64,000 bases of DNA from Streptomyces sp. SirexAA-E (GTDB lineage: Bacteria; Actinomycetota; Actinomycetes; Streptomycetales; Streptomycetaceae): positions 1,984,001 through 2,048,000 of the forward strand of contig NC_015953.1 in NCBI RefSeq assembly GCF_000177195.2, written 5' to 3'. Positions 15,708 through 24,122 of this stretch are shown here, in pieces; within the stretch, counting starts at the first letter, position 1; the number at the start of each line of letters is the position of its first letter. The position numbers were made by a program, and so were the translations under genes. Under the pieces are notes generated by a model that worked only from the letters and a program-made list of their open reading frames with translations, searched no databases and was not told the origin of the DNA.

Positions 15708-17636
15708 ATGACTGCCTGTGCCGTCGAGAAGGAGACCGCCGGGGCCGCGAAGGCTGCCACGGCGGTGGAGCCCGCGCCCGAGCCGGCGGAACCGGACGAA
15801 CCCGGCGAGCCCGAGAAACCGGGCGCCGCAGGTACGCCGGGAGGAGGCGCGACGAGGCGTGCGCCGGCCCCGGTGACCGCCCCTGCCCGGCCCGCGACAC
15901 CGTCCCGGTCGCCCGGTGCCGGATGGACCCGGGTGGCCACCGCGCCCACCAGGCCCCCGACGTCAGGCCAAGCGCCGACCACCGCTGCCACGGCTACGGC
16001 TACGGCTACGGCTACGGCTACGGAGACGCGTACCCGTACCCGTACGGAACCGGGCACCCGCCCCGCACTCCGCACACCCGCCGCGTCCCCCGGCCCCACC
16101 GGCCCCACGGAGCCCCCCACGAGCCCCACGGGCCCTGAGGCGCAGCGCCGGGCCGACGACACCGGATGGTTCCGGGTGACCGTGGCCCCCGGGTCCGGCG
16201 AGGCCGCGACGTTCGGCGGGGCCGTGTCCGCGCACCGGCCCAGCGGCGGGATCAGCACCGGAACCGCCCGCACGGGAACCGCCCGTATCGGTGGCGGCGC
16301 CCCGGCCCGCGCGCCCCTCCCCCACCGGACGGCCGCACCCGGCGAGGCCGCACGGCGCCGCCCGGCGCCCCCCGCGCCCGTACCGCCCCCCACCCCGGAG
16401 AACGCCACGCCCGCCCCAGGAACAGGGGCCGGCACCGCCCCCGGCGCCCCGCCGCCCGCAGCGGGCCACCGCGCGGCCCCGCCTCTCACGGCTGCGGGCG
16501 CCCGGCCCCACCCGGATGTGCGCAGGGTGCCGCCCGCTTTGGTCATCGCCGCCGACCGCACCTATGCGGCCCGCCTCACCACCGCCCCCGGGGCCGGTCC
16601 GGAGCACGCCGCCGACCCCGCCTGGTATCCGGAGCGGTGGACGCTCGACGGTCCCGAGCCGTACGCCGTGCCCCTCCCCCTGGACCAGCCGGAGGAGGCC
16701 GCGTCGGACGTGCTGCCCTTCTCCGACGGGCGAGTCCTGATCCGGCGGCGGGTCGCCGACCGGCATGCCTTCTCGCTGCTCTACCCGACCGGCCCCGGCA
16801 CGGGCGAGCTCCCGCTGGGCGCGCTCGCGTGCGCCGAACTGACCCTGCTGCCCCCGTCTCCCGACGGCATGAGCGCCTACGCCCTGGTCCCCGGTGACCG
16901 TTCCACCGCCGTCTGGCTCGTGGCGGGCGGCGCGTTCGGTCCGGAGCACGTCGCCGAGGTGCCGGGGCGGTGTTCGGGCGGAGTCTGGCTGGACCGGCAG
17001 GGCAGACTCCTCGCGCTGGACCGGCAACTGCGGGAGGGCGGCCCGGTGAAGGCCGTCGCCGTGGACCTGGAGCGGGGCGGCGAGGTGACCCCGCTGCTCC
17101 AGATCGCACCGGACAGCCACGACCGGCTGCTGCTGGCCGACCCGGACAGCGGACTGCTGCTGATCCGCTCGGACGCTCCCGGCGAGGACCGGCTCGGATG
17201 GGGGGTGCTCGGCAGCTGCCTGCCGGTGCGCTTCCCGGAGTGCCTGCGCGTGCCGGGCGCGAGGCTGACCCCGTTCGCCGTGCAGCCCGGCCAGATGCTG
17301 ATGCCGGAGAGCTGCGCCGTGGCGCTGCGGATCGACGGTGCGTGCGGCAGCTGGGTCGGGGTCTGGCGTCCGTCGGGGCGCAGGCTGCACCAGTGCGCGG
17401 CGCCCGGGGGATGGCTGGCCGGCGCGGGCTTCTGGACCCGTGACGGCGTCCTGCGGCTGCCGTACGCGCAGGAGGGCGCACCCTGCGCCGTGGCCCTGCT
17501 GGAGGCCCCGGTGGACGAGCCCCACCGGTCCGATACGAACGGAACGGAACCGTCCGCGGTCGACCCGACTCCTGGTGTATGCAGGCCCGTCCCCCTCGGC
17601 GAGGCGCCGCTGACCGGCCGTACGGCCCCTGGATAA
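15708..17636 (+). CDS. Proline/threonine-rich protein with a propeller-like C-terminal domain
   Basis: 642 aa from ATG at 15708, preceded by GGAGGTGA. Residues 1-280 are low complexity (Ala, Pro, Thr, Gly), including Thr-Ala and Thr-Arg dipeptide runs encoded by tandem hexamers (15991-16040). From about residue 285 the sequence becomes ordered and beta-rich, with repeating aromatic/Gly motifs (HAFSLLYPTG, AYALVPGD, GGVWLDRQGRLLALDRQ, GLLLIRSD), suggesting a WD40/Kelch-like propeller. There is no signal peptide or TM. This is a conserved Streptomyces gene next to the Nif3 operon, with no known function I can recall. Confidence 0.75.
   Translation: MTACAVEKETAGAAKAATAVEPAPEPAEPDEPGEPEKPGAAGTPGGGATRRAPAPVTAPARPATPSRSPGAGWTRVATAPTRPPTSGQAPTTAATATATATATATETRTRTRTEPGTRPALRTPAASPGPTGPTEPPTSPTGPEAQRRADDTGWFRVTVAPGSGEAATFGGAVSAHRPSGGISTGTARTGTARIGGGAPARAPLPHRTAAPGEAARRRPAPPAPVPPPTPENATPAPGTGAGTAPGAPPPAAGHRAAPPLTAAGARPHPDVRRVPPALVIAADRTYAARLTTAPGAGPEHAADPAWYPERWTLDGPEPYAVPLPLDQPEEAASDVLPFSDGRVLIRRRVADRHAFSLLYPTGPGTGELPLGALACAELTLLPPSPDGMSAYALVPGDRSTAVWLVAGGAFGPEHVAEVPGRCSGGVWLDRQGRLLALDRQLREGGPVKAVAVDLERGGEVTPLLQIAPDSHDRLLLADPDSGLLLIRSDAPGEDRLGWGVLGSCLPVRFPECLRVPGARLTPFAVQPGQMLMPESCAVALRIDGACGSWVGVWRPSGRRLHQCAAPGGWLAGAGFWTRDGVLRLPYAQEGAPCAVALLEAPVDEPHRSDTNGTEPSAVDPTPGVCRPVPLGEAPLTGRTAPG
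15991..16040 (+). repeat. Tandem hexamer repeats inside the 15708 gene
   Basis: Five to six copies of CGGCTA (15991-16023), then degenerate GTACCC units, encode Thr-Ala and Thr-Arg dipeptides in the disordered N-terminus. The copy number is likely variable between strains. Confidence 0.8.
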
Positions 17637-17749
17637 GCTTGGGTTCGCGCTACGCAGCCGTTTCGTGCGGGTGCCGACGGTGACCGCGTCGGGGGCGGTG
17701 GCGGGGCTGCGACACACACGTCAGCGATCGCAACGGAGTGACTTCCCAC

Positions 17750-17926
17750 ATGTCTGAAGCCCGAACCGTCACGACCCAGACGCGCCCGCCGGAGGCGGAC
17801 GCGGAACGGGCCGCAGCCGGCGGCTCCGGAAAGCACCGAGGGGGCGCGTCGGCGGAGAGCACCGCCGTGCAGCCGCACGGCCGCCATCGCCGTCCCGCCT
17901 CAGAGGGGGGCAGCGCGGCGGCCTGA
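17750..17926 (+). CDS. Small basic hypothetical protein
   Basis: 58 aa from ATG at 17750 with a GGAG sequence about 11 bp upstream. Composition is Ala/Gly/Arg/Glu-rich with the motif HGRHRRPASEGG near the C-terminus, a tail I associate with short conserved Streptomyces peptides. No TM or signal peptide. A strong terminator hairpin follows 18 bp downstream, supporting a real transcript. Function unknown. Confidence 0.55.
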   Translation: MSEARTVTTQTRPPEADAERAAAGGSGKHRGGASAESTAVQPHGRHRRPASEGGSAAA

Positions 17927-17943
17927 GCCGCGCCGCCACGTAA

Positions 17944-17981
17944 CGAGGGCCGTCACAGCCGCCCGGCTGTGACGGCCCTCG
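17944..17981 (+). terminator. Intrinsic terminator hairpin
   Basis: Perfect 17-bp stem (CGAGGGCCGTCACAGCC, 17944-17960, pairing with 17965-17981) with a 4-nt loop, after the small gene at 17750. Confidence 0.85.
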
Positions 17982-18010
17982 CGGGTTCTCCGCCCCGTGC
18001 GCCCCACCCA

Positions 18011-18027
18011 GGACATTTGTCATGTCC
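18011..18027. promoter_or_regulatory. Inverted repeat GGACATTTGTCATGTCC upstream of the ABC/kinase operon
   Basis: A perfect 6-bp palindrome (GGACAT / ATGTCC) around TTGTC, 56-72 bp before the ATPase start. The position fits activation by a NarL/LuxR-type response regulator such as the one at 24123. Confidence 0.45.
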
Positions 18028-18082
18028 GAGTCCGTACAAGCGCCCCTGCCGGACGGCGGCCACGCTCCGTAACGTCGTGTCC

Positions 18083-19081
18083 ATGACGCAGACAACGGGG
18101 AATCAGCGGACAGGAGCACGGTCGACCGGGGTGCGCACCGAGGGAATCGGGACGACCGGCCCGGCGGTGTGTTTCACGGCGGCGGTCAAGACGTTCGGCA
18201 GGGCGGGCCGCACGGTCCGGGCCGTCGACGGCATCGACCTCACCATCGAGCGGGGCGAGACCGTCGCCCTGCTGGGCCGCAACGGCGCGGGCAAGTCCAC
18301 GACGATCGGGCTGCTGTTGGGGCTGGACACCCCCGACTCGGGGACCGTACGCCTGCTGGGCCGCACTCCCGACCGGGCGGTCCGGGCCGGGCTGGTCGGC
18401 GCGATGCTCCAGGAGGGCAGGCCCATCCCCCGGGTGACGGTGCGTGAGCTGATCACCTTCGTCGCGTCCACCTACCCGCGCCCTCTCCCGGTCGACGAGG
18501 CGCTCGCCCTGGCAGGGATGACCGCCTTCGCGGACCGGCGCATCGACAAGCTCTCCGGCGGCCAGACCCAACGCGTCCGCTTCGCCGTCGCACTGGCGGG
18601 CGCCCCGGAGCTGATCGTGCTGGACGAGCCGACCGCGGCCCTGGACGTCGAGGCGCGCCGCGCGTTCTGGGACTCCATGCGGTCGTTCGCGCGGCGCGGC
18701 AACACCGTCCTGTTCTCCACCCACCACTTGGAGGAGGCGGACGAGAACGCCGACCGGATCGTCGTCGTCGGCCGGGGCCGGATCCTCGCGGACGGCACCG
18801 GCGACACCATCCGCAGGGCCGCGGGCGGCAGCCTGGTCTCCATAGACCTGGCGGACCGCCCGGCCGACGGGCTGGAGCTGCTGCCCGGCGTCGTGGGCGT
18901 CGACGTACGCGGAGGCCGGGCGCTGCTGCGCACCGACGACCCGGACGCGACCGTGGTGGAACTGGCCCGGATCGGAGCCGTACGCGGCATCCGGGTCGAC
19001 GGCGGCACGCTGGAGGACGCCTTCCTCGCCCTGACCTCGCCCGAAGCGGCGGGCACCGACACGAAGGAGTCCGTGCGATGA
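18083..19081 (+). CDS. ABC transporter ATP-binding protein (DesK-linked type)
   Basis: 332 aa from ATG at 18083. The first 25 residues are polar and Thr/Gly-rich. The ATPase core shows GRNGAGKST, a Q-loop near AMLQEGRP, signature LSGGQTQRV, Walker B LIVLDEPTAALDVEARR and switch STHHLEEAD. The C-terminal region (about 245-325) is the regulatory tail typical of DrrA-like ABC-2 ATPases. Its stop overlaps the permease start (ATGA). Members of this four-gene arrangement (ATPase, permease, DesK-like kinase, regulator) are thought to sense or export lipophilic compounds. Confidence 0.92.
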   Translation: MTQTTGNQRTGARSTGVRTEGIGTTGPAVCFTAAVKTFGRAGRTVRAVDGIDLTIERGETVALLGRNGAGKSTTIGLLLGLDTPDSGTVRLLGRTPDRAVRAGLVGAMLQEGRPIPRVTVRELITFVASTYPRPLPVDEALALAGMTAFADRRIDKLSGGQTQRVRFAVALAGAPELIVLDEPTAALDVEARRAFWDSMRSFARRGNTVLFSTHHLEEADENADRIVVVGRGRILADGTGDTIRRAAGGSLVSIDLADRPADGLELLPGVVGVDVRGGRALLRTDDPDATVVELARIGAVRGIRVDGGTLEDAFLALTSPEAAGTDTKESVR

Positions 19082-19800
19082 CCGCGTACATCCTGCTCGA
19101 AATCCGCCGGACCCTGCGCGACACCACGTTCCTGGTCTTCGGGACCGGTATGCCGGTGCTGATGTATCTGCTCTTCACCAACCTGGGCGGCGGCGGCGAC
19201 CACGACGAGTGGAAGGCCTACTCGATGGTCGGCATGGCGGCCTACGGGGCGCTCGCCTCGGCCATGGCGATCGGTACGGGCATCGCTTCCGACAAGTCCC
19301 TGGGCTGGCTCCAGCAGTTGCGGATCACCCCGCTGGCCCCCGGTCGCGCGGTGACGGGCCGGGCGATCAGCGGTTCGGTGACGGTGCTGCCGACGATCCT
19401 GGCCGTCCTGCTGGCGGGCGCCCTGGGCAACGGGGTACGGATGGCGGCCTGGCAGTGGATCGCGCTGGTGCTCCTCCTGTGGGCCGGTGCGCTGCCGTTC
19501 ACCCTGCTCGGCATCGGCAACGGCTACCGGCTGACCCCGCAGGCCACCGGCGTGGTCAACGTGGCCTGCCTGATGGGGCTCGCGATCGTCGGCGGACTCT
19601 GGTTCCCCATCACGGAGTTCCCCCAGTGGCTGCGTTCCATCGGGGAGTTCACCCCGGCGTACGGGTTCGCGGAGCTGGGCAGGTCGGTGGTCGCCGAGCA
19701 CGCACCGGCGGCCGGTGCGCCCGCGGTGCTCGCCGGCTGGCTGCTGCTGTTCGGCGGGTATGCCGTGTTCTCGTACCGTCGGTCCGCACGGACCGCCTGA
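19078..19800 (+). CDS. ABC-2 type permease
   Basis: 240 aa from ATG at 19078, coupled to the ATPase. Six membrane segments are visible (FLVFGTGMPVLMYLLF, SMVGMAAYGALASAMAIG, TVLPTILAVLLAGALG, IALVLLLWAGALPFTLLG, VVNVACLMGLAIVGGLWFP, AVLAGWLLLFGGYAVFSY), with the ABC-2 motif LRITPLAPGRAVTGR between segments 2 and 3 and the FPITEFPQWLR re-entrant motif. It forms the channel with the 18083 product. The kinase gene begins 11 bp later. Confidence 0.92.
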   Translation: MTAYILLEIRRTLRDTTFLVFGTGMPVLMYLLFTNLGGGGDHDEWKAYSMVGMAAYGALASAMAIGTGIASDKSLGWLQQLRITPLAPGRAVTGRAISGSVTVLPTILAVLLAGALGNGVRMAAWQWIALVLLLWAGALPFTLLGIGNGYRLTPQATGVVNVACLMGLAIVGGLWFPITEFPQWLRSIGEFTPAYGFAELGRSVVAEHAPAAGAPAVLAGWLLLFGGYAVFSYRRSARTA

Positions 19801-19811
19801 TCGGAGTGACC

Positions 19812-21017
19812 ATGTCCCGCACGACCCGACCGTCCGGCCGAGGACAGGGGCGGCCCCGGCTCGGCAGGGGGTTCCGCAGGCCGGGGTCCCCCGGGCCGTA
19901 CACCCTGATGCCGTGGCTGCTGCTGGGGCTGGGCGCCTTCTCCAACCTCTGGCAGGGCGAGACCTCCAATCCCTGGGTCGGCGGGCTGGGCCTGTTCGCC
20001 TTCAACACCCTGTACGTCTCGGTGGTGTTCCGGGGCTTCGACCGGCGGAAGAGGGAGAGCACCACCTCGTACGTGCTGCTGGTCGCCATGGGCGTGGTCA
20101 CCTTCTCCCTCGCGATCGGCTACGGGGGCAGCTGGCTGCTGTTCTTCCCGCTGCTGTCGCTGGCCTACGGCACGATCCTGCGCGGCCGGGGCCTCGGATG
20201 GGGGCTGATCATCCTGGCCGTCTGCGCCAGTCTGGTGGCCCTGTGGCGCGGCGGCCACTCCTCGGAGCCGTGGACGATCGGTTACGGCACCTTCATCTCG
20301 GGCGCGGTGACGGCCGCGATCCTCACCCTGTCCGAGACGGTGGCGGAGCTCCGCGCGACCCGGCAGGAGCTGGCCCGCAGCGCGGTGGAGCAGGAGCGGC
20401 TGCGCTTCTCCCGCGACCTGCACGACCTGCTGGGGCACACCCTGTCGGTCATCGTCGTGAAGTCGGAGGCCGCCCGCCGCCTCGCGCCCCGCGACCTCGA
20501 CGCCGCGCTCGCACAGGTCGGTGACATCGAGTCCGTGGGGCGCCAGGCCCTGACCGAGATCCGTGAGGCGGTGACCGGCTACCGGGAGGGCAGCCTCGAC
20601 ACCGAGCTGAACCGGGCCCGCTCGGCCCTGACGGCGGCCGGCATCGAACCGGTGATCCGCCGCTCGGGCCCACCGCTCACCCCGCAGACCGAGGTGCTGC
20701 TCGGCTGGGTGGCACGCGAGGCCGTCACCAACGCGGTACGCCACAGCGGCGCCTCCCGCTGCGAGTTCGCGGTCCGCTCGACGCGGGACCAGGTCCGGCT
20801 GACCGTCACGGACGACGGCACGGGCCCCGTGGACCCGGACGGCTCGGTGGGCGGCGGTACGGGGTTGAAGGGCCTGACCGAACGACTGGCGGCCGCAGGT
20901 GGCTCCCTGGAATCGGGCCCCGGGCCGAAGGGCGGCTTCGTGGTGGTCGCGGAGCTGCCGTACGAGGCCGAGTACGGGGACCAGGGCGCGGCGGCGGATC
21001 CGGAGTGCGGCTGCTGA
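19812..21017 (+). CDS. DesK-type sensor histidine kinase
   Basis: 401 aa from ATG at 19812. After a basic N-terminus (residues 1-30) come about five membrane helices (33-165). Next is the HisKA_3 dimerisation domain with phospho-acceptor His in SRDLHDLLGHTLSV, then the HATPase_c domain (EAVTNAVRHSGA N-box, DDGTG G1 box, GTGLKGLTERL G2 box). The partner response regulator normally sits immediately downstream; here a terminator follows and the likely partner is at 24123. It is expected to sense membrane or drug stress and control the ABC genes. Confidence 0.93.
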   Translation: MSRTTRPSGRGQGRPRLGRGFRRPGSPGPYTLMPWLLLGLGAFSNLWQGETSNPWVGGLGLFAFNTLYVSVVFRGFDRRKRESTTSYVLLVAMGVVTFSLAIGYGGSWLLFFPLLSLAYGTILRGRGLGWGLIILAVCASLVALWRGGHSSEPWTIGYGTFISGAVTAAILTLSETVAELRATRQELARSAVEQERLRFSRDLHDLLGHTLSVIVVKSEAARRLAPRDLDAALAQVGDIESVGRQALTEIREAVTGYREGSLDTELNRARSALTAAGIEPVIRRSGPPLTPQTEVLLGWVAREAVTNAVRHSGASRCEFAVRSTRDQVRLTVTDDGTGPVDPDGSVGGGTGLKGLTERLAAAGGSLESGPGPKGGFVVVAELPYEAEYGDQGAAADPECGC

Positions 21018-21020
21018 ACG

Positions 21021-21057
21021 CCCGTGCCCCGTCACGCGGTGCATGACGGGGCACGGG
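21021..21057 (+). terminator. Terminator after the histidine kinase
   Basis: A 14-bp perfect stem (CCCGTGCCCCGTCA, 21021-21034, with 21044-21057) and a 9-nt loop starts 4 bp after the kinase stop. It also lies 25 bp beyond the end of the convergent DUF397 gene. Confidence 0.75.
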
Positions 21058-21081
21058 AAGCGCCGGGCGCAGGCGGGACGG

Positions 21082-21291
21082 TCAGACGCTGCCGAACCGG
21101 CCGGCCTTGACGCCCGCCACGAACGAGGCGAACGCACCGGTGGCCACGCCCAGAACCGGGCCGCTCAGATCCTTGGAATCACGGACGGGAACCACACCGC
21201 GCGAGGCGGCCAGGTTCGGGGCGACCTCGACGCACTGGCCGCCGTTTTCGCTGTAGGAGGACTTGAGCCAACGAGGGGATTCGGTCGTCAC
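21082..21291 (-). CDS. DUF397 domain protein
   Basis: 69 aa. The N-terminus (MTTESPRWLKSSYSENGGQC, then VEVAPNLAASRGVVPVRDSKD) is the DUF397 signature (WxKSSxS...CVEVA...VRDSK). It overlaps the upstream XRE gene by 4 bp (ATGA). DUF397/XRE pairs are abundant in Streptomyces and act like toxin-antitoxin or developmental switch modules (BldB/WhiJ/AbaA type). The C-terminal half is a little longer and more hydrophobic (VLGVATGAFASFVAG). Confidence 0.93.
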   Translation of the reverse strand: MTTESPRWLKSSYSENGGQCVEVAPNLAASRGVVPVRDSKDLSGPVLGVATGAFASFVAGVKAGRFGSV

Positions 21292-22124
21292 GGGTTGCCC
21301 TTTCGTAACTGGTTGATCATGGCCACAGAAGCTGCCTGCGATAGCGCTTCGGCCTGCATCTGATGGTAGGCGGTCAACAGGGGGAGCACGGAAGTGCTTT
21401 CGCGCTCCAAGTAGCCCTGTTGAGCCGACTCGGCATATGCCATCAGTGAGCGGTCTGCCATGGTCAGCACTGTTACCGGAAGAGTGAAGGGCCGCCGCTC
21501 GCCCATCTCGAACGGTACGAGCTGCAACACGGTGTTGGACTGCTCGGCGAACTCGATCAACCGAGCGAACTGCGCATCCATCACCGCCCGCCCACCGACC
21601 GGCCGACGAAGGCAGCTCTCGTCCAAGAGGACAAAGACCAAAGGTGGGTTGTGACGCTCCAGTGCGGCCTGGCGCTCCGCGACGAGCGCCACTCGCTCCT
21701 CCGCCTGATCGGAAGTGTGAGCACCGCGCTTCAGAGCGCTTTCAGCGAGCACAGTGGCGTACTCCGGCGTCTGCACCAGCCCTGGAATGACGCCGACTTC
21801 GTACAGACGGATTTCGGCGGCCCGCCCCTCGTACCCGACGTACTCCGGGAAGCCCTCCAGGAGGCTCCCGTGCCGGATCTCGCGCCACTCACGTTCGAAC
21901 GCGTCAGCACTGCCAGCCTTACCGAACACGCGGTCGAGAGCCCTCACGAGACGCAAGGTCGGAAGCTTGCGACCAGTTTCGACGGAGGAGAGATGAGTGC
22001 CGGAATAGCCCACCTGTTCCCCCAGCTCCTCCTGCGTCCAGCCGCGCTCCTCGCGTGCGCTGCGCAGACGCGCCCCGAAGGCAGCACGCGGGCTGCTGTC
22101 GGGGTTCAAGTCCTTACGGTTCAC
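21288..22124 (-). CDS. Scr1-family XRE transcriptional regulator (DUF5753)
   Basis: 278 aa. Residues 15-75 are an XRE HTH (LRSAREERGWTQEELGEQVG, then THLSSVETGRKLPTLRLVRA). Residues 90-270 are DUF5753 (RLYEVGVIPGLVQTPEYA, LDESCLRRPVGGRAVM, VLQLVPFEMGERRPF, TSVLPLLTAYHQM). This WhiJ-like class is always coupled to a DUF397 partner, here with a 4-bp overlap. Cytoplasmic DNA-binding protein; probable autoregulation. Start ATG at 22124. Confidence 0.94.
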   Translation of the reverse strand: MNRKDLNPDSSPRAAFGARLRSAREERGWTQEELGEQVGYSGTHLSSVETGRKLPTLRLVRALDRVFGKAGSADAFEREWREIRHGSLLEGFPEYVGYEGRAAEIRLYEVGVIPGLVQTPEYATVLAESALKRGAHTSDQAEERVALVAERQAALERHNPPLVFVLLDESCLRRPVGGRAVMDAQFARLIEFAEQSNTVLQLVPFEMGERRPFTLPVTVLTMADRSLMAYAESAQQGYLERESTSVLPLLTAYHQMQAEALSQAASVAMINQLRKGNP

Positions 22125-22229
22125 CGGATGACCACCAACTGTCCGTCCTCAACTGACACGTTGAACGGTTTTTGACTCTAGGACACGCTGACCGCCCCGG
22201 TAGTCGGATCACTACGGAGAGGAGCGGCC

Positions 22230-22490
22230 GTGACCGGAGACGGTGTCCCGTCGCGCGGACCGAAGCCCCCGCCCGCCCCGGTCCGTGGCGCCCTCGTGGT
22301 GGACACCAGCAGGGGCGATCGCGTGGGCGAGTTCCGGGGGGTCGCCGGCCCGTACTGGTCGCTGCGGCCCATACGGGGCGGGCCCGAGTGGGAGGTGGAC
22401 CCGGTCCACGCCCGGCCCGCGAGCGCCAAGGAACGCCTGCACGCCGAGACGGCCCGCGCGAATGCCCGGAGCCGGGGGGCCGTGCTGTGA
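22230..22490 (+). CDS. Small hypothetical protein of the DUF397/XRE neighbourhood
   Basis: 86 aa from GTG at 22230 with GGAG upstream (GGAGAGGAGCGGCC). The core VRGALVVDTSRGDRVGEFRG, then GPYWSLRPIRGGPEWEVDP resembles short Streptomyces proteins found beside XRE/DUF397 modules (pattern D...G.VGE..G..GP.W.LRP..GG.EW.V.P). It is divergent from the XRE gene, which suggests a shared regulatory region at 22125-22229. Function unknown. Confidence 0.6.
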   Translation: MTGDGVPSRGPKPPPAPVRGALVVDTSRGDRVGEFRGVAGPYWSLRPIRGGPEWEVDPVHARPASAKERLHAETARANARSRGAVL

Positions 22491-22623
22491 CCGGCCGCCG
22501 AACCGTCCCGCCGAGCGACGGGCCCGGCCACGGGATGCGTCGAAACATGTCACACCCATGTTCAGGACGCGTATTGACCGCCCGGACGGGCTCCCCTCAT
22601 CCCCACCGACGAAGGCAGCACCC

Positions 22624-23007
22624 GTGAACCAGTGCACCGGCTTGCTCTTCCTCCCGCCCCCGGCCTACGTCACCCGGCTGGCCACCCCGGACCGCCCCAT
22701 GGAGGCCGGGCACGTCCTGTGCGAACTCGGTGAGGGTCACGACGACGACCACGCGGGGGTGCTGTGGGACGACGACGCGAACGACGGCGCGGTATGGGCC
22801 CGTTGGGACGGTTACCGCAGATGCCTCGTGGGGCTGCCCTGGTGTACGGCGACCGACGTCGAGGGGGACGCGTGCGGTCTGTTCGCGGGCCACCCCTCGG
22901 GGCACAGCTGGGAGGTGGTGGACCCGACCCAGGAGGCGATCCTCGCCCACCTCGTACAGGAACACCCGCACCTGCACCGTGATCAGGACGGGCCGGACTC
23001 CCCATGA
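22624..23007 (+). CDS. Hypothetical protein with repeated Cys-Gly-His-His motifs
   Basis: 127 aa from GTG at 22624. Two similar motifs are visible: CELGEGHDDDHAG (about residue 32) and CGLFAGHPSGHSW (about residue 83), i.e. C-x4-GH-x3-H, which could bind metal. The rest is acidic with many Trp (VLWDDD, AVWARWDGYRRC). There is no signal peptide or TM. It lies 64-136 bp upstream of the possible CIS-cargo gene on the same strand and could be co-transcribed. Family not recognised. Confidence 0.6.
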   Translation: MNQCTGLLFLPPPAYVTRLATPDRPMEAGHVLCELGEGHDDDHAGVLWDDDANDGAVWARWDGYRRCLVGLPWCTATDVEGDACGLFAGHPSGHSWEVVDPTQEAILAHLVQEHPHLHRDQDGPDSP

Positions 23008-23142
23008 GGAGGGCGCCGTTGCTCCACCGGTCCCGGCAGAGGGCCCGCCCGGCCACCCCACTCTGCCCTCGTGTCCCTGGCCTGGGCGCCGCCCACCGCG
23101 TATGCAGGAAGGGTCGCATCCCCCGCGTCGGAAGAGGCCCCC

Positions 23143-24060
23143 TTGCGCGTCCCCGAGAACGCCACGCCGGAACGAGCGGCCGAGGGCCACAAGGCCCGCA
23201 AGCCGCCGGTCGGATCCCGTACACCGCAACCGGGGCTCCTGCCCCTCCAGAGCACCGTCGGGAACAGCGCGGTCGTGCAGATGGTCCGCCGGGCCGGAGC
23301 GTCCACCGGGACACAGGACGGGCACCGGCACGGTGCCGACTGCGGCCGTCCGCCGGCGGGACGGCCCGTACAGCGCACCGCCGCGTCCGGCGTAGGGAAG
23401 GCGGGGGCCGCTGTCCAGCGGGCCGGTGGGCACGCGCAGGGCGAGCACATCTTCAACGCACTCGACGACCTGGCCGTGAAGTGCGGCACGACCCTCTCCG
23501 ACAGAGTCCACAAGCGGATCGAGGACGTCGAGGCCAACCGGGCGGGCCTGACGGGCAGTCAGAAGGTCAGTGCCCCGGTCGCGATGTGGAACGTCGACGT
23601 GCACGTGCGGAGTCTGCGGGAGGCGGCGAGCAGGGCGAACGAACTGCGGGACAACGACCGCTTCCGGGCCGCGTCGAGGGGGGAGCCCATGAACGCGAAC
23701 GGCGAGGACCCCAACTCCATCCGGTACGGGCAGTTCACCACCACGGTCCGGCAGATACTGCGCACCTGCGGCACACCGCAGTGGAACGACGGCGCGGCCC
23801 TCCTCGCCCTCAGGGACGACCTGATCGCGACCGTCACCGACCAGACGGCCCGCAGGGTGAAGCGCGACGAAGACCTGCCCCAGAGTGCGCGGGCGGACTT
23901 CGACACGTGGTACGACACCACCGAGGCGCAGATGACGGCCCTGTTCACGGAGATCATCGGCATCTCCCGGGCCGTGCACACGGCGCTCGTCGCGACGGTC
24001 CACGCCGCCTTCGGCTTCCCGGAGGGGGAGACCGTGCCCGACCGGTACCACGCGATGTAG
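23143..24060 (+). CDS. Hypothetical protein with an N-terminal eCIS-cargo-like LQ..VGN.AV motif
   Basis: 305 aa from TTG at 23143, preferred because GGAAGAGG lies five bases upstream; GTG at 23071 would add 24 residues but has no ribosome-binding site. Residues 27-50 read TPQPGLLPLQSTVGNSAVVQ MVRR, the short conserved segment found near the N-terminus of many eCIS-associated cargo proteins (often DUF4157 proteins). Residues 50-115 are disordered. Residues 118-305 form an uncharacterised helical domain (HIFNALDDLAVKCGTTLSDR, ALRDDLIATVTDQTARRVKR). No HExxH protease motif is present. The catalytic role is unknown; the cargo idea is inference. Confidence 0.62.
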   Translation: MRVPENATPERAAEGHKARKPPVGSRTPQPGLLPLQSTVGNSAVVQMVRRAGASTGTQDGHRHGADCGRPPAGRPVQRTAASGVGKAGAAVQRAGGHAQGEHIFNALDDLAVKCGTTLSDRVHKRIEDVEANRAGLTGSQKVSAPVAMWNVDVHVRSLREAASRANELRDNDRFRAASRGEPMNANGEDPNSIRYGQFTTTVRQILRTCGTPQWNDGAALLALRDDLIATVTDQTARRVKRDEDLPQSARADFDTWYDTTEAQMTALFTEIIGISRAVHTALVATVHAAFGFPEGETVPDRYHAM

Positions 24061-24122
24061 GGCCGCACCGCCCACGCCGCGCGGCCCGGACCCAGGCCCG
24101 GCGTCCGCCTACGCTGTCCCCC

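Noticed and set aside
23071..23142. GTG start at 23071 for the cargo-like gene
   Set aside because: No ribosome-binding site; TTG at 23143 has GGAAGAGG at good spacing. Kept as an alternative only.
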